Notes under the pieces: model-generated | What the model was told of the DNA's origin: nothing | The model's database searches: none | Seen by the model: the letters and a program-made list of their open reading frames with translations, nothing else | Source: Topomyia yanbarensis | Lineage: Eukaryota; Arthropoda; Insecta; Diptera; Culicidae | NCBI RefSeq assembly: GCF_030247195.1 | Contig: NC_080672.1 | Span: forward strand, 367,900,271-367,964,270 | Direction of reading: 5' to 3' | DNA: 64,000 bases | Made by a program: the position numbers and the translations under genes | Part shown: in pieces, positions 19,101 to 31,417 of the stretch | Layout: every line of letters starts with the position of its first letter | Position numbering within the stretch: position 1 is the first letter of the stretch

Positions 19101-22100
19101 GTTTCAAGTTTCAAGTTTCAAGTTTCAAGTTTCAAGTTTCAAGTTTCAAGTTTCAAGTTTCAAGTTTCAAGTTTCAAGTTTCAAGTTTCAAGTTTCAAGT
19201 TTCAAGTTTCAAGTTTCAAGTTTCAAGTTTCAAGTTTCAAGTTTCAAGTTTCAAGTTTCAAGTTTCAAGTTTCAAGTTTCAAGTTTCAAGTTTCAAGTTT
19301 CAAGTTTCAAGTTTCAAGTTTCAAGTTTCAAGTTTCAAGTTTCAAGTTTCAAGTTTCAAGTTTCAAGTTTCAAGTTTCAAGTTTCAAGTTTCAAGTTTCA
19401 AGTTTCAAGTTTCAAGTTTCAAGTTTCAAGTTTCAAGTTTCAAGTTTCAAGTTTCAAGTTTCAAGTTTCAAGTTTCAAGTTTCAAGTTTCAAGTTTCAAG
19501 TTTCAAGTTTCAAGTTTCAAGTTTCAAGTTTCAAGTTTCAAGTTTCAAGTTTCAAGTTTCAAGTTTCAAGTTTCAAGTTTCAAGTTTCAAGTTTCAAGTT
19601 TCAAGTTTCAAGTTTCAAGTTTCAAGTTTCAAGTTTCAAGTTTCAAGTTTCAAGTTTCAAGTTTCAAGTTTCAAGTTTCAAGTTTCAAGTTTCAAGTTTC
19701 AAGTTTCAAGTTTCAAGTTTCAAGTTTCAAGTTTCAAGTTTCAAGTTTCAAGTTTCAAGTTTCAAGTTTCAAGTTTCAAGTTTCAAGTTTCAAGTTTCAA
19801 GTTTCAAGTTTCAAGTTTCAAGTTTCAAGTTTCAAGTTTCAAGTTTCAAGTTTCAAGTTTCAAGTTTCAAGTTTCAAGTTTCAAGTTTCAAGTTTCAAGT
19901 TTCAAGTTTCAAGTTTCAAGTTTCAAGTTTCAAGTTTCAAGTTTCAAGTTTCAAGTTTCAAGTTTCAAGTTTCAAGTTTCAAGTTTCAAGTTTCAAGTTT
20001 CAAGTTTCAAGTTTCAAGTTTCAAGTTTCAAGTTTCAAGTTTCAAGTTTCAAGTTTCAAGTTTCAAGTTTCAAGTTTCAAGTTTCAAGTTTCAAGTTTCA
20101 AGTTTCAAGTTTCAAGTTTCAAGTTTCAAGTTTCAAGTTTCAAGTTTCAAGTTTCAAGTTTCAAGTTTCAAGTTTCAAGTTTCAAGTTTCAAGTTTCAAG
20201 TTTCAAGTTTCAAGTTTCAAGTTTCAAGTTTCAAGTTTCAAGTTTCAAGTTTCAAGTTTCAAGTTTCAAGTTTCAAGTTTCAAGTTTCAAGTTTCAAGTT
20301 TCAAGTTTCAAGTTTCAAGTTTCAAGTTTCAAGTTTCAAGTTTCAAGTTTCAAGTTTCAAGTTTCAAGTTTCAAGTTTCAAGTTTCAAGTTTCAAGTTTC
20401 AAGTTTCAAGTTTCAAGTTTCAAGTTTCAAGTTTCAAGTTTCAAGTTTCAAGTTTCAAGTTTCAAGTTTCAAGTTTCAAGTTTCAAGTTTCAAGTTTCAA
20501 GTTTCAAGTTTCAAGTTTCAAGTTTCAAGTTTCAAGTTTCAAGTTTCAAGTTTCAAGTTTCAAGTTTCAAGTTTCAAGTTTCAAGTTTCAAGTTTCAAGT
20601 TTCAAGTTTCAAGTTTCAAGTTTCAAGTTTCAAGTTTCAAGTTTCAAGTTTCAAGTTTCAAGTTTCAAGTTTCAAGTTTCAAGTTTCAAGTTTCAAGTTT
20701 CAAGTTTCAAGTTTCAAGTTTCAAGTTTCAAGTTTCAAGTTTCAAGTTTCAAGTTTCAAGTTTCAAGTTTCAAGTTTCAAGTTTCAAGTTTCAAGTTTCA
20801 AGTTTCAAGTTTCAAGTTTCAAGTTTCAAGTTTCAAGTTTCAAGTTTCAAGTTTCAAGTTTCAAGTTTCAAGTTTCAAGTTTCAAGTTTCAAGTTTCAAG
20901 TTTCAAGTTTCAAGTTTCAAGTTTCAAGTTTCAAGTTTCAAGTTTCAAGTTTCAAGTTTCAAGTTTCAAGTTTCAAGTTTCAAGTTTCAAGTTTCAAGTT
21001 TCAAGTTTCAAGTTTCAAGTTTCAAGTTTCAAGTTTCAAGTTTCAAGTTTCAAGTTTCAAGTTTCAAGTTTCAAGTTTCAAGTTTCAAGTTTCAAGTTTC
21101 AAGTTTCAAGTTTCAAGTTTCAAGTTTCAAGTTTCAAGTTTCAAGTTTCAAGTTTCAAGTTTCAAGTTTCAAGTTTCAAGTTTCAAGTTTCAAGTTTCAA
21201 GTTTCAAGTTTCAAGTTTCAAGTTTCAAGTTTCAAGTTTCAAGTTTCAAGTTTCAAGTTTCAAGTTTCAAGTTTCAAGTTTCAAGTTTCAAGTTTCAAGT
21301 TTCAAGTTTCAAGTTTCAAGTTTCAAGTTTCAAGTTTCAAGTTTCAAGTTTCAAGTTTCAAGTTTCAAGTTTCAAGTTTCAAGTTTCAAGTTTCAAGTTT
21401 CAAGTTTCAAGTTTCAAGTTTCAAGTTTCAAGTTTCAAGTTTCAAGTTTCAAGTTTCAAGTTTCAAGTTTCAAGTTTCAAGTTTCAAGTTTCAAGTTTCA
21501 AGTTTCAAGTTTCAAGTTTCAAGTTTCAAGTTTCAAGTTTCAAGTTTCAAGTTTCAAGTTTCAAGTTTCAAGTTTCAAGTTTCAAGTTTCAAGTTTCAAG
21601 TTTCAAGTTTCAAGTTTCAAGTTTCAAGTTTCAAGTTTCAAGTTTCAAGTTTCAAGTTTCAAGTTTCAAGTTTCAAGTTTCAAGTTTCAAGTTTCAAGTT
21701 TCAAGTTTCAAGTTTCAAGTTTCAAGTTTCAAGTTTCAAGTTTCAAGTTTCAAGTTTCAAGTTTCAAGTTTCAAGTTTCAAGTTTCAAGTTTCAAGTTTC
21801 AAGTTTCAAGTTTCAAGTTTCAAGTTTCAAGTTTCAAGTTTCAAGTTTCAAGTTTCAAGTTTCAAGTTTCAAGTTTCAAGTTTCAAGTTTCAAGTTTCAA
21901 GTTTCAAGTTTCAAGTTTCAAGTTTCAAGTTTCAAGTTTCAAGTTTCAAGTTTCAAGTTTCAAGTTTCAAGTTTCAAGTTTCAAGTTTCAAGTTTCAAGT
22001 TTCAAGTTTCAAGTTTCAAGTTTCAAGTTTCAAGTTTCAAGTTTCAAGTTTCAAGTTTCAAGTTTCAAGTTTCAAGTTTCAAGTTTCAAGTTTCAAGTTT

Positions 22101-25100
22101 CAAGTTTCAAGTTTCAAGTTTCAAGTTTCAAGTTTCAAGTTTCAAGTTTCAAGTTTCAAGTTTCAAGTTTCAAGTTTCAAGTTTCAAGTTTCAAGTTTCA
22201 AGTTTCAAGTTTCAAGTTTCAAGTTTCAAGTTTCAAGTTTCAAGTTTCAAGTTTCAAGTTTCAAGTTTCAAGTTTCAAGTTTCAAGTTTCAAGTTTCAAG
22301 TTTCAAGTTTCAAGTTTCAAGTTTCAAGTTTCAAGTTTCAAGTTTCAAGTTTCAAGTTTCAAGTTTCAAGTTTCAAGTTTCAAGTTTCAAGTTTCAAGTT
22401 TCAAGTTTCAAGTTTCAAGTTTCAAGTTTCAAGTTTCAAGTTTCAAGTTTCAAGTTTCAAGTTTCAAGTTTCAAGTTTCAAGTTTCAAGTTTCAAGTTTC
22501 AAGTTTCAAGTTTCAAGTTTCAAGTTTCAAGTTTCAAGTTTCAAGTTTCAAGTTTCAAGTTTCAAGTTTCAAGTTTCAAGTTTCAAGTTTCAAGTTTCAA
22601 GTTTCAAGTTTCAAGTTTCAAGTTTCAAGTTTCAAGTTTCAAGTTTCAAGTTTCAAGTTTCAAGTTTCAAGTTTCAAGTTTCAAGTTTCAAGTTTCAAGT
22701 TTCAAGTTTCAAGTTTCAAGTTTCAAGTTTCAAGTTTCAAGTTTCAAGTTTCAAGTTTCAAGTTTCAAGTTTCAAGTTTCAAGTTTCAAGTTTCAAGTTT
22801 CAAGTTTCAAGTTTCAAGTTTCAAGTTTCAAGTTTCAAGTTTCAAGTTTCAAGTTTCAAGTTTCAAGTTTCAAGTTTCAAGTTTCAAGTTTCAAGTTTCA
22901 AGTTTCAAGTTTCAAGTTTCAAGTTTCAAGTTTCAAGTTTCAAGTTTCAAGTTTCAAGTTTCAAGTTTCAAGTTTCAAGTTTCAAGTTTCAAGTTTCAAG
23001 TTTCAAGTTTCAAGTTTCAAGTTTCAAGTTTCAAGTTTCAAGTTTCAAGTTTCAAGTTTCAAGTTTCAAGTTTCAAGTTTCAAGTTTCAAGTTTCAAGTT
23101 TCAAGTTTCAAGTTTCAAGTTTCAAGTTTCAAGTTTCAAGTTTCAAGTTTCAAGTTTCAAGTTTCAAGTTTCAAGTTTCAAGTTTCAAGTTTCAAGTTTC
23201 AAGTTTCAAGTTTCAAGTTTCAAGTTTCAAGTTTCAAGTTTCAAGTTTCAAGTTTCAAGTTTCAAGTTTCAAGTTTCAAGTTTCAAGTTTCAAGTTTCAA
23301 GTTTCAAGTTTCAAGTTTCAAGTTTCAAGTTTCAAGTTTCAAGTTTCAAGTTTCAAGTTTCAAGTTTCAAGTTTCAAGTTTCAAGTTTCAAGTTTCAAGT
23401 TTCAAGTTTCAAGTTTCAAGTTTCAAGTTTCAAGTTTCAAGTTTCAAGTTTCAAGTTTCAAGTTTCAAGTTTCAAGTTTCAAGTTTCAAGTTTCAAGTTT
23501 CAAGTTTCAAGTTTCAAGTTTCAAGTTTCAAGTTTCAAGTTTCAAGTTTCAAGTTTCAAGTTTCAAGTTTCAAGTTTCAAGTTTCAAGTTTCAAGTTTCA
23601 AGTTTCAAGTTTCAAGTTTCAAGTTTCAAGTTTCAAGTTTCAAGTTTCAAGTTTCAAGTTTCAAGTTTCAAGTTTCAAGTTTCAAGTTTCAAGTTTCAAG
23701 TTTCAAGTTTCAAGTTTCAAGTTTCAAGTTTCAAGTTTCAAGTTTCAAGTTTCAAGTTTCAAGTTTCAAGTTTCAAGTTTCAAGTTTCAAGTTTCAAGTT
23801 TCAAGTTTCAAGTTTCAAGTTTCAAGTTTCAAGTTTCAAGTTTCAAGTTTCAAGTTTCAAGTTTCAAGTTTCAAGTTTCAAGTTTCAAGTTTCAAGTTTC
23901 AAGTTTCAAGTTTCAAGTTTCAAGTTTCAAGTTTCAAGTTTCAAGTTTCAAGTTTCAAGTTTCAAGTTTCAAGTTTCAAGTTTCAAGTTTCAAGTTTCAA
24001 GTTTCAAGTTTCAAGTTTCAAGTTTCAAGTTTCAAGTTTCAAGTTTCAAGTTTCAAGTTTCAAGTTTCAAGTTTCAAGTTTCAAGTTTCAAGTTTCAAGT
24101 TTCAAGTTTCAAGTTTCAAGTTTCAAGTTTCAAGTTTCAAGTTTCAAGTTTCAAGTTTCAAGTTTCAAGTTTCAAGTTTCAAGTTTCAAGTTTCAAGTTT
24201 CAAGTTTCAAGTTTCAAGTTTCAAGTTTCAAGTTTCAAGTTTCAAGTTTCAAGTTTCAAGTTTCAAGTTTCAAGTTTCAAGTTTCAAGTTTCAAGTTTCA
24301 AGTTTCAAGTTTCAAGTTTCAAGTTTCAAGTTTCAAGTTTCAAGTTTCAAGTTTCAAGTTTCAAGTTTCAAGTTTCAAGTTTCAAGTTTCAAGTTTCAAG
24401 TTTCAAGTTTCAAGTTTCAAGTTTCAAGTTTCAAGTTTCAAGTTTCAAGTTTCAAGTTTCAAGTTTCAAGTTTCAAGTTTCAAGTTTCAAGTTTCAAGTT
24501 TCAAGTTTCAAGTTTCAAGTTTCAAGTTTCAAGTTTCAAGTTTCAAGTTTCAAGTTTCAAGTTTCAAGTTTCAAGTTTCAAGTTTCAAGTTTCAAGTTTC
24601 AAGTTTCAAGTTTCAAGTTTCAAGTTTCAAGTTTCAAGTTTCAAGTTTCAAGTTTCAAGTTTCAAGTTTCAAGTTTCAAGTTTCAAGTTTCAAGTTTCAA
24701 GTTTCAAGTTTCAAGTTTCAAGTTTCAAGTTTCAAGTTTCAAGTTTCAAGTTTCAAGTTTCAAGTTTCAAGTTTCAAGTTTCAAGTTTCAAGTTTCAAGT
24801 TTCAAGTTTCAAGTTTCAAGTTTCAAGTTTCAAGTTTCAAGTTTCAAGTTTCAAGTTTCAAGTTTCAAGTTTCAAGTTTCAAGTTTCAAGTTTCAAGTTT
24901 CAAGTTTCAAGTTTCAAGTTTCAAGTTTCAAGTTTCAAGTTTCAAGTTTCAAGTTTCAAGTTTCAAGTTTCAAGTTTCAAGTTTCAAGTTTCAAGTTTCA
25001 AGTTTCAAGTTTCAAGTTTCAAGTTTCAAGTTTCAAGTTTCAAGTTTCAAGTTTCAAGTTTCAAGTTTCAAGTTTCAAGTTTCAAGTTTCAAGTTTCAAG

Positions 25101-26092
25101 TTTCAAGTTTCAAGTTTCAAGTTTCAAGTTTCAAGTTTCAAGTTTCAAGTTTCAAGTTTCAAGTTTCAAGTTTCAAGTTTCAAGTTTCAAGTTTCAAGTT
25201 TCAAGTTTCAAGTTTCAAGTTTCAAGTTTCAAGTTTCAAGTTTCAAGTTTCAAGTTTCAAGTTTCAAGTTTCAAGTTTCAAGTTTCAAGTTTCAAGTTTC
25301 AAGTTTCAAGTTTCAAGTTTCAAGTTTCAAGTTTCAAGTTTCAAGTTTCAAGTTTCAAGTTTCAAGTTTCAAGTTTCAAGTTTCAAGTTTCAAGTTTCAA
25401 GTTTCAAGTTTCAAGTTTCAAGTTTCAAGTTTCAAGTTTCAAGTTTCAAGTTTCAAGTTTCAAGTTTCAAGTTTCAAGTTTCAAGTTTCAAGTTTCAAGT
25501 TTCAAGTTTCAAGTTTCAAGTTTCAAGTTTCAAGTTTCAAGTTTCAAGTTTCAAGTTTCAAGTTTCAAGTTTCAAGTTTCAAGTTTCAAGTTTCAAGTTT
25601 CAAGTTTCAAGTTTCAAGTTTCAAGTTTCAAGTTTCAAGTTTCAAGTTTCAAGTTTCAAGTTTCAAGTTTCAAGTTTCAAGTTTCAAGTTTCAAGTTTCA
25701 AGTTTCAAGTTTCAAGTTTCAAGTTTCAAGTTTCAAGTTTCAAGTTTCAAGTTTCAAGTTTCAAGTTTCAAGTTTCAAGTTTCAAGTTTCAAGTTTCAAG
25801 TTTCAAGTTTCAAGTTTCAAGTTTCAAGTTTCAAGTTTCAAGTTTCAAGTTTCAAGTTTCAAGTTTCAAGTTTCAAGTTTCAAGTTTCAAGTTTCAAGTT
25901 TCAAGTTTCAAGTTTCAAGTTTCAAGTTTCAAGTTTCAAGTTTCAAGTTTCAAGTTTCAAGTTTCAAGTTTCAAGTTTCAAGTTTCAAGTTTCAAGTTTC
26001 AAGTTTCAAGTTTCAAGTTTCAAGTTTCAAGTTTCAAGTTTCAAGTTGCAAGTTTCAAGTTTCAAGTTTCAAGTTTCAAGTTTCAAGTTTCA
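13117..26092. repeat. (TTTCAAG)n heptamer satellite, about 13 kb
   Basis: From 13117 to 26047 I see no deviation, and the 420-bp line phase (60 units) is kept throughout, so there is no net indel in about 1,847 units. The first change is T to G at 26048 (TTGCAAG), after which about 45 more bases repeat before turning into TTTCAAA. Each forward frame is free of stops (seven-residue cycle FQVSSFK) but has no ATG. The reverse strand has TGA in every frame. Such homogeneity suggests recent expansion or efficient homogenisation. The true length may differ from the assembled length. Confidence 0.97.
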
Positions 26093-27880
26093 AATTTCAA
26101 ATTTCAAATTTCAAATTTCAAATTTTAAATGTCAAATTTCAAATTGAAAGTTGAAAATTGTAAATTAAGAATTCAAATATTAAGTTTTCCCTATTTAAAT
26201 TTCAATTTTATTGTTTAGTTTTACATTCTCGATTCTTTTCTGATTTTTATTATGATTTTGGTTGATTTATTTTCATCTAAATCCTCTTTTTGTTTCCTTG
26301 TTTTAGATTTTTTACTTGTTTTTTGTTTTGATTATTTCCGATTTCAAATTTAATTGTTTTCTGATTCGAATACTTCTATTTTCTTAACTACAGCATATTA
26401 GAAATTTATTTACAGCAAGCAGCAATCTAAATCGATACAGAATTTCTAATTCATCATTTTTAATTTTTGTTATCCCATTTCTTTTTTTATTAAGTTATGT
26501 TTACTTTTTGAATCTTGATTGTTTGCTGTTTTCGAATTTTTATTCCCTAATGTCTGATATGTGATGTGTGATACTTTTCCTGATTTCTATTTCCTTTTGT
26601 CTGTCTAATCTCTGATTTCTTGATTCTCTCTTTGTTTAATTTTTATGCTCTATTTTAAATTGTTTTTTCAAATTTCTCATTTTTTAAATTAATTTAAAAT
26701 TTTATTTTTTTTTTATTTCGGTTTTTTCAGATTTCTATTTTTAAATTTCCAATTTTCTTAAACCTGATTCGTTTTCCGATTGCTGTTTTTGATCTCTGGT
26801 TTCTTTTTAATCATTTCTGATTTTTAATTTCTAGTTTTTGTTCTAATTGCTATTATCCTTTTCAGTATTTCTTAGTTTTCCTCGTTTCTGATTTCTTGTT
26901 TTTCTGGTTTTCTTTGTTATAATTCTGATTTTCTACTCATTTTAATTTTTAATCGCGGATTTTTACTGCCTAAGCTCTCATTTCAAATTCTGATTTCATG
27001 TTTGGAAACCCCGTTTTCATGTTTTATTCCTTTTTCTAATTTCTGTTTTCTTTCTTCTACTTTATTGATAATTTTTTTATTTTGGTTTATTTATAATTTC
27101 TGATTTTTCTTTTTGTCTGAGTTGTTTGTATATTTGTATATTTATTTATTTTTTCGGACTTCTGATACCTATTTTCTGTTTTTCTTAAATTTGTTTGATT
27201 TGTCCAATATTGGCTATTTTTCTAATTTCTTTGTCCTGATTCATAAGAAATTTCCAAAAACATTTCTGATCCCGATTCTTGATTTTTTTTGCTCAATTTT
27301 GTTTGAAACCAAGGGTCATTCGCCTCATTTTTAAAGTCAGAAGAATCTCTTAAACAAAATATCTATTCTTATTTGATGGGTTGGAAATTGGAGCTAGGTG
27401 AGCTGCATGCAAGGAAATCGCTTTACCAATTACGTCATGTCCACCCATTCTCTTTATCTTGATCTCTTTTTGATTTCGTATTTCTGCTTACTGATTTCTG
27501 ATTGCTTTGCTTTTTTCTGATTTATGTTTATTTTTCCGCTATCCGATTTCTATTTTCTGGCTTGTTTTCTTTTTATACTACTCTTACTTCTTTTTCTGAT
27601 TCCAGATGTCTAACTTTTAATTTCTTGTCTGATTTCTAATTTCATTTTCTTTTTTCTTTTTTTCTATATTTCTGATTTGCATTTTCGGATTTTTTTCTGA
27701 TTTCTTATTTCAAATCGTTAATTTTTAATTTCGAATATCTTAATTCTAATTTCGAATTATCTTTTGATTTCCAGTTACTCAATTCCAATATGAGATTTTG
27801 AATGCCTGATTTCTGATTTTAGAGTTTTTTCTAATCCCTGTTTTCTTTTGTTTTCTGATTTTTCATTTCCTTTGTGACGT
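26093..27880. repeat. T-rich degenerate repeat halo right of the satellite
   Basis: The array turns into TTTCAAATT units for about 60 bp. Then come about 1.7 kb of strongly strand-asymmetric T-rich DNA in which TTTCTGATTTC-like words recur every 20-60 bases, with no gene. It looks like an old, decayed simple array. A diverged SINE (27309-27448) has inserted into it, so this repeat predates the SINE. Open frames here reflect composition. Confidence 0.7.
27309..27448 (-). mobile_element. tRNA-derived SINE, diverged copy
   Basis: Read on the minus strand, the A-box region (TGACGTAATTGGTAA), CTTGCATGCAGC and CTCACCT align in order with the SINE at 30461. The downstream AAGAGATT..TTCT and GGCGAATGAC also match. 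The B box and hairpin are decayed. Confidence 0.65.
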
Positions 27881-30095
27881 ACTCCGGTGGGTGTCAATTT
27901 ATCTTGTATTTTATTGTACACTCAAACAACATAACACAGAAAGTTCCAAATATACTAAAACTTCTACTAGACATAAACTGAATAACTAAGCATCTGTGCC
28001 AAGAATGGCAAGCATCAATGTAGTTTCGTTCAGTTACTAGGGGCCAGTCGTGATGTCCGGAAAGAAAACGAAACTGTGCGTTAACAATATATTTCAATTT
28101 CTTTTACCTGATTTACGATTTCTTACGTTTGATTGTAATGAACAAATTCACCGATTTTACGGCGCTTATACAAATGCACAATGTATTGTAAACCATTTAT
28201 AAATATTCTTAGTTTCAAAAAAATTATCTCAAAACTTTGAGATGATTTTTTACATGTCGTTGAAGCAAGTGATATCGAGGATTTCTGTTCAATTCAATTC
28301 GCAAGAATTGTTTGTACCTTCGGGCTTTATATGGCGATAATCAAAAACTACACGACCGATTAGAGTAGTTTTGAGTTTTTTGAAAAGAAGGTGTTAAACT
28401 ATAGATCTTAGCTTTCTGTTCAAAAATCATTTACGTTTGTTCTGTATCAAGAAAATTTTGAGAAATTGAATTACAATTTTTGAGATGGTTTCCCTTGGGT
28501 CCCTAATCATGAATTTGACTCAAAATTTAGTATAGTTTCAAGATATGCATGCCCCATTTCGCGCATTTTCGCGCCGAAGTTTTTATCTCTATGTTTTTGT
28601 AGGTACCCATATGGAGACGCCCTATCGCTCATAAATCTTTTTACAATTTGTTGCCTAACCAACATCATATTGCTGAAAAATTAGTACCAGTACTTATACC
28701 ATTTTTGCTAACGTGTATATTAACCCTTTAACGACCGACGCCTTCAAATAGGTTTACATAAAAGTAGCCGAAAAAAATAATTATGGAATTTTTAAACTGA
28801 TAGCTAAAATGGATTCAGCGACCCAAAATTAGTTTAATACCCAATTTTTAATAATTTTATCACAACTTTGTATGGAAAGGTGCCACTGTGAAATGTTTGC
28901 ATCATAGGAAGCTCAAAATAAAGTTTTGACGAAAATAAAGATAATCGTTTGAATCTTAGTTATGAAATTGTGAAAAATGCATCACGTAGATGTCATTCAC
29001 ATCACGTCAATCACCATGAAATGCTGTCTGTCATTTATTACCTCACGCGCCGACGTTCGGTTAGAGTTGAGCTGTGAGCTGAAGGATATTTTATTGTACG
29101 CAAGCGTCACTGTCGAAGAAAGTTATTTACACGTACTTTCGGGAATTTCGAGGCATTTGTTAAGTGTAGTAAAGAAAAAAAAACGTATTTTCAAAGCGGC
29201 TATATAAGCTATACAAATGTCCGCTAACTGTTTTGGCATTTGATCATATCAAGGGTAGTTTGGTTTACATTTGAATTTGTCCATTTCCCCCCTTGGCTTT
29301 TATCAGAGTAGTGTGTAGTCAAATACAATATGAGTGTTCTTGTCTTGCAAACTCCAGTATTTTGATAGCTAGTTTAGTTCCCCTAATCAATTTTGAATCG
29401 CAGCGATACCAACCCAGTTTTAACGTCTGGTAAGACATGACCTAGGTTCGAGAATTTGTTGCTTTTAGAATTAATTTTTTTTGTAACTGGTTGAACTCAT
29501 TATTTCGATCTATTTTCGGTTGGACATTACCAAAAATCTATTCACGTTTATTTCCTGTGACGAATGGCAATAAATGAAAATATTATTCGCCGAACACCTG
29601 TCGAGAAGGAACCAAAAATACCTGCGTATATATACCCCGGTAGCATCCGATCGCTATCGATGCGGGTGGTAAATATGTTTTTTTTGTTTAGTCGTCGTCT
29701 TTAGTTGGTAAACAGCGACAAAAATAAAATGTTTATCAAAGTCTAAAAATGTACGATGCTCTCATATTAGATCCTTCTTGTTTTGTGGCAAAGAGCACTG
29801 CTTTTGTCGTGAAAAGTGATACGCTTATATTTATGAGCGTGTAATTTGTAGCAGAATAAAAAAGCATGAGGAAGGAGGGGAACTGGTACTTGAATTATCT
29901 ATCACGATTTCTTGAAGCGCAATCTTCGGTAGGTTATTCTTGGACGGCAAAAGTTATTGTTGTTGACGATTGCGGTCATTTTCATACAACTAGGCAGGAT
30001 TTAATTGTCAGGGACATTGTCTTTACTTTACTGTCACAGAGTTAAACTGCATCGATATTTATTGGCTATTTTCACCAAATTGCGACTCAGAGAAT
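27881..30095. other. AT-rich DNA without a recognised feature
   Basis: Frames here (27894-28097 minus, 28977-29207 plus) have no domain or codon bias. The phrase around 28735 (TTAACCCTTTAACGACCGACG) resembles dispersed repeat sequence. I see no gene or clear repeat structure. Confidence 0.45.
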
Positions 30096-30172
30096 ACCCC
30101 GCACATAGGGTTAGAAATTTTTCATAAGAGATTTTTCTAACCCGAAGAGGCGAATGACCTTAAGTTATACAG
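30096..30172 (+). mobile_element. SINE fragment (body only)
   Basis: Starts at the end of the tRNA-related part (CCCCGCACATAGGG) and carries the GGGTTAGAAA...TTTCTAACCC hairpin and the GGCGAATGACCTTAAG tail. The A and B boxes and the A tail are missing. Confidence 0.85.
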
Positions 30173-30460
30173 TTAATTGCATCTTAGTTACCCTTATGAA
30201 ATTTTATGATTGAAATCGTTTAGTGATCACGATGGAAGTGCTACATATCAACTCAAATCCTAAAACTCAAAAGGTTTCACCAGCATAGGAGTATTCCTTC
30301 GACCTTAACGATTAGTTATAATTTTTTTTTATTTCTGTGTACGGAAGCCTTCTTCCCAAAAATCGATACTTTGGACTTAAAAATTGTATTAAAACAGTCA
30401 AATCTACTTAACAAAAAAATTATGCATAAAAGAGGAAGCGTTAAGGTACGCGAAAAGGGG

Positions 30461-30629
30461 GTGGGCGTGGCGTAGTTGGTAAATCGATTGCCTTGTACGC
30501 AGCGCACCTGGGTTCGGATCCCGACCCCGCACATAGGGTTAGAAATTTTTCATAAGAGATTTTTCTAACCCGAATAGGCGAATGACTTTAAGGTTAAAAC
30601 CTCTATAATCGAAATAAAAAAAAAAAAAA
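30461..30629 (+). mobile_element. tRNA-derived SINE, complete, with target duplication
   Basis: The RNA polymerase III A box TGGCGTAGTTGG is at 30468-30479 and the B box GGTTCGGATCC at 30511-30521. A body hairpin (GGGTTAGAAA paired with TTTCTAACCC) follows at 30537-30572, then a conserved tail and about 14 A. CGCGAAAA just upstream and the same word after the A run form a probable target duplication (9 of 10 with neighbours). It depends on a partner LINE for movement. Not a functional tRNA: it has a long tail and a poor acceptor stem. Confidence 0.9.
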
Positions 30630-30653
30630 GATGCGCGAAAAATATCAATCAAT

Positions 30654-30765
30654 ATGTTGGATTATGTATTAGTTTTCAGAACTCATGTGAAGTAGGCACA
30701 CAACAGTTTCTAGTCCTGCACTGAATAAATTATAGAAAATCAATAAATAAATTTATAACGAACAA
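30654..30765 (+). repeat. Dispersed repeat, copy 1
   Basis: Shares TTAGTTTTCAGAACTCATG and GTAGGCACACAACAGTTTC and the following TAGTCCTGCAC...TAGAAAATCAATAAA with 33525-33645 in the same orientation. Possibly the 3' end of a retroelement. Confidence 0.75.
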
Positions 30766-31415
30766 TTGAAAAAAAAAAAAAGGAAATCGATCGGTTGAAT
30801 AGTTTTACGGCAATCGTGATGATGGAAAAAACCATTTTTAGAAAAACCAGGTTTCGATATAATCGAGTTTAAAGATTCATGTTACTGCTTCTTTTTGTAG
30901 GCTAGGCGAACTTCGAAGCGCTGTAACCTTCGATCTATCGAATCTGTACGAAAATTTGGGGAAATCTTCTTAGAAAGTTTTGCTCAGTTTTGATTTTTTG
31001 AAAATAAAAAAAAGCATGTAACCCCTTAAATTTATTACACCTAACGCGGGGTCGTACGAATAGCGAATACATAAGGTGCTTCCGAAAAAGTTGTTCTATT
31101 TGAACCAGAAAGAGAAGATATAAACACAATTCCGAAATCACATGTATTGAAAGATAAGACATAAAATCGAAACGTTAACTCGAACTTACGCCCTTAAAGA
31201 TTCAACCAGTCGCAACATTTTAGTTGCTCTCTGGTATTACCTGTTGATGTTTCTGTGCTGTTTCGTAGCGTCGTAGACATCAATTGGCAATCATAGAGTG
31301 TGGCTAAAATAAGAACCGACTTCTCAGTCTATTTCCAACCATCAAAGACATCGGACACGATATTCAGTGTGCTTCTGATTCTATTCGAAGCCAATGCAAA
31401 GCTAATGACAAAAAC
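30766..31415. other. AT-rich DNA without a recognised feature
   Basis: No gene or repeat supported; the reading frames present are short and domain-free. Confidence 0.4.
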
Positions 31416-31417
31416 AG

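Noticed and set aside
13117..26092. CRISPR-like or coding repeat array
   Set aside because: Units are 7 bp with no spacers, there is no ATG, and the genome is eukaryotic.
13117..26092. Telomeric repeat
   Set aside because: The array is internal with unique and gene-bearing DNA on both sides, and the unit does not match known insect telomere motifs.
30461..30533. Functional tRNA gene
   Set aside because: The A and B boxes are followed by a conserved SINE body, hairpin, A tail and target duplication, and the acceptor stem does not pair well.
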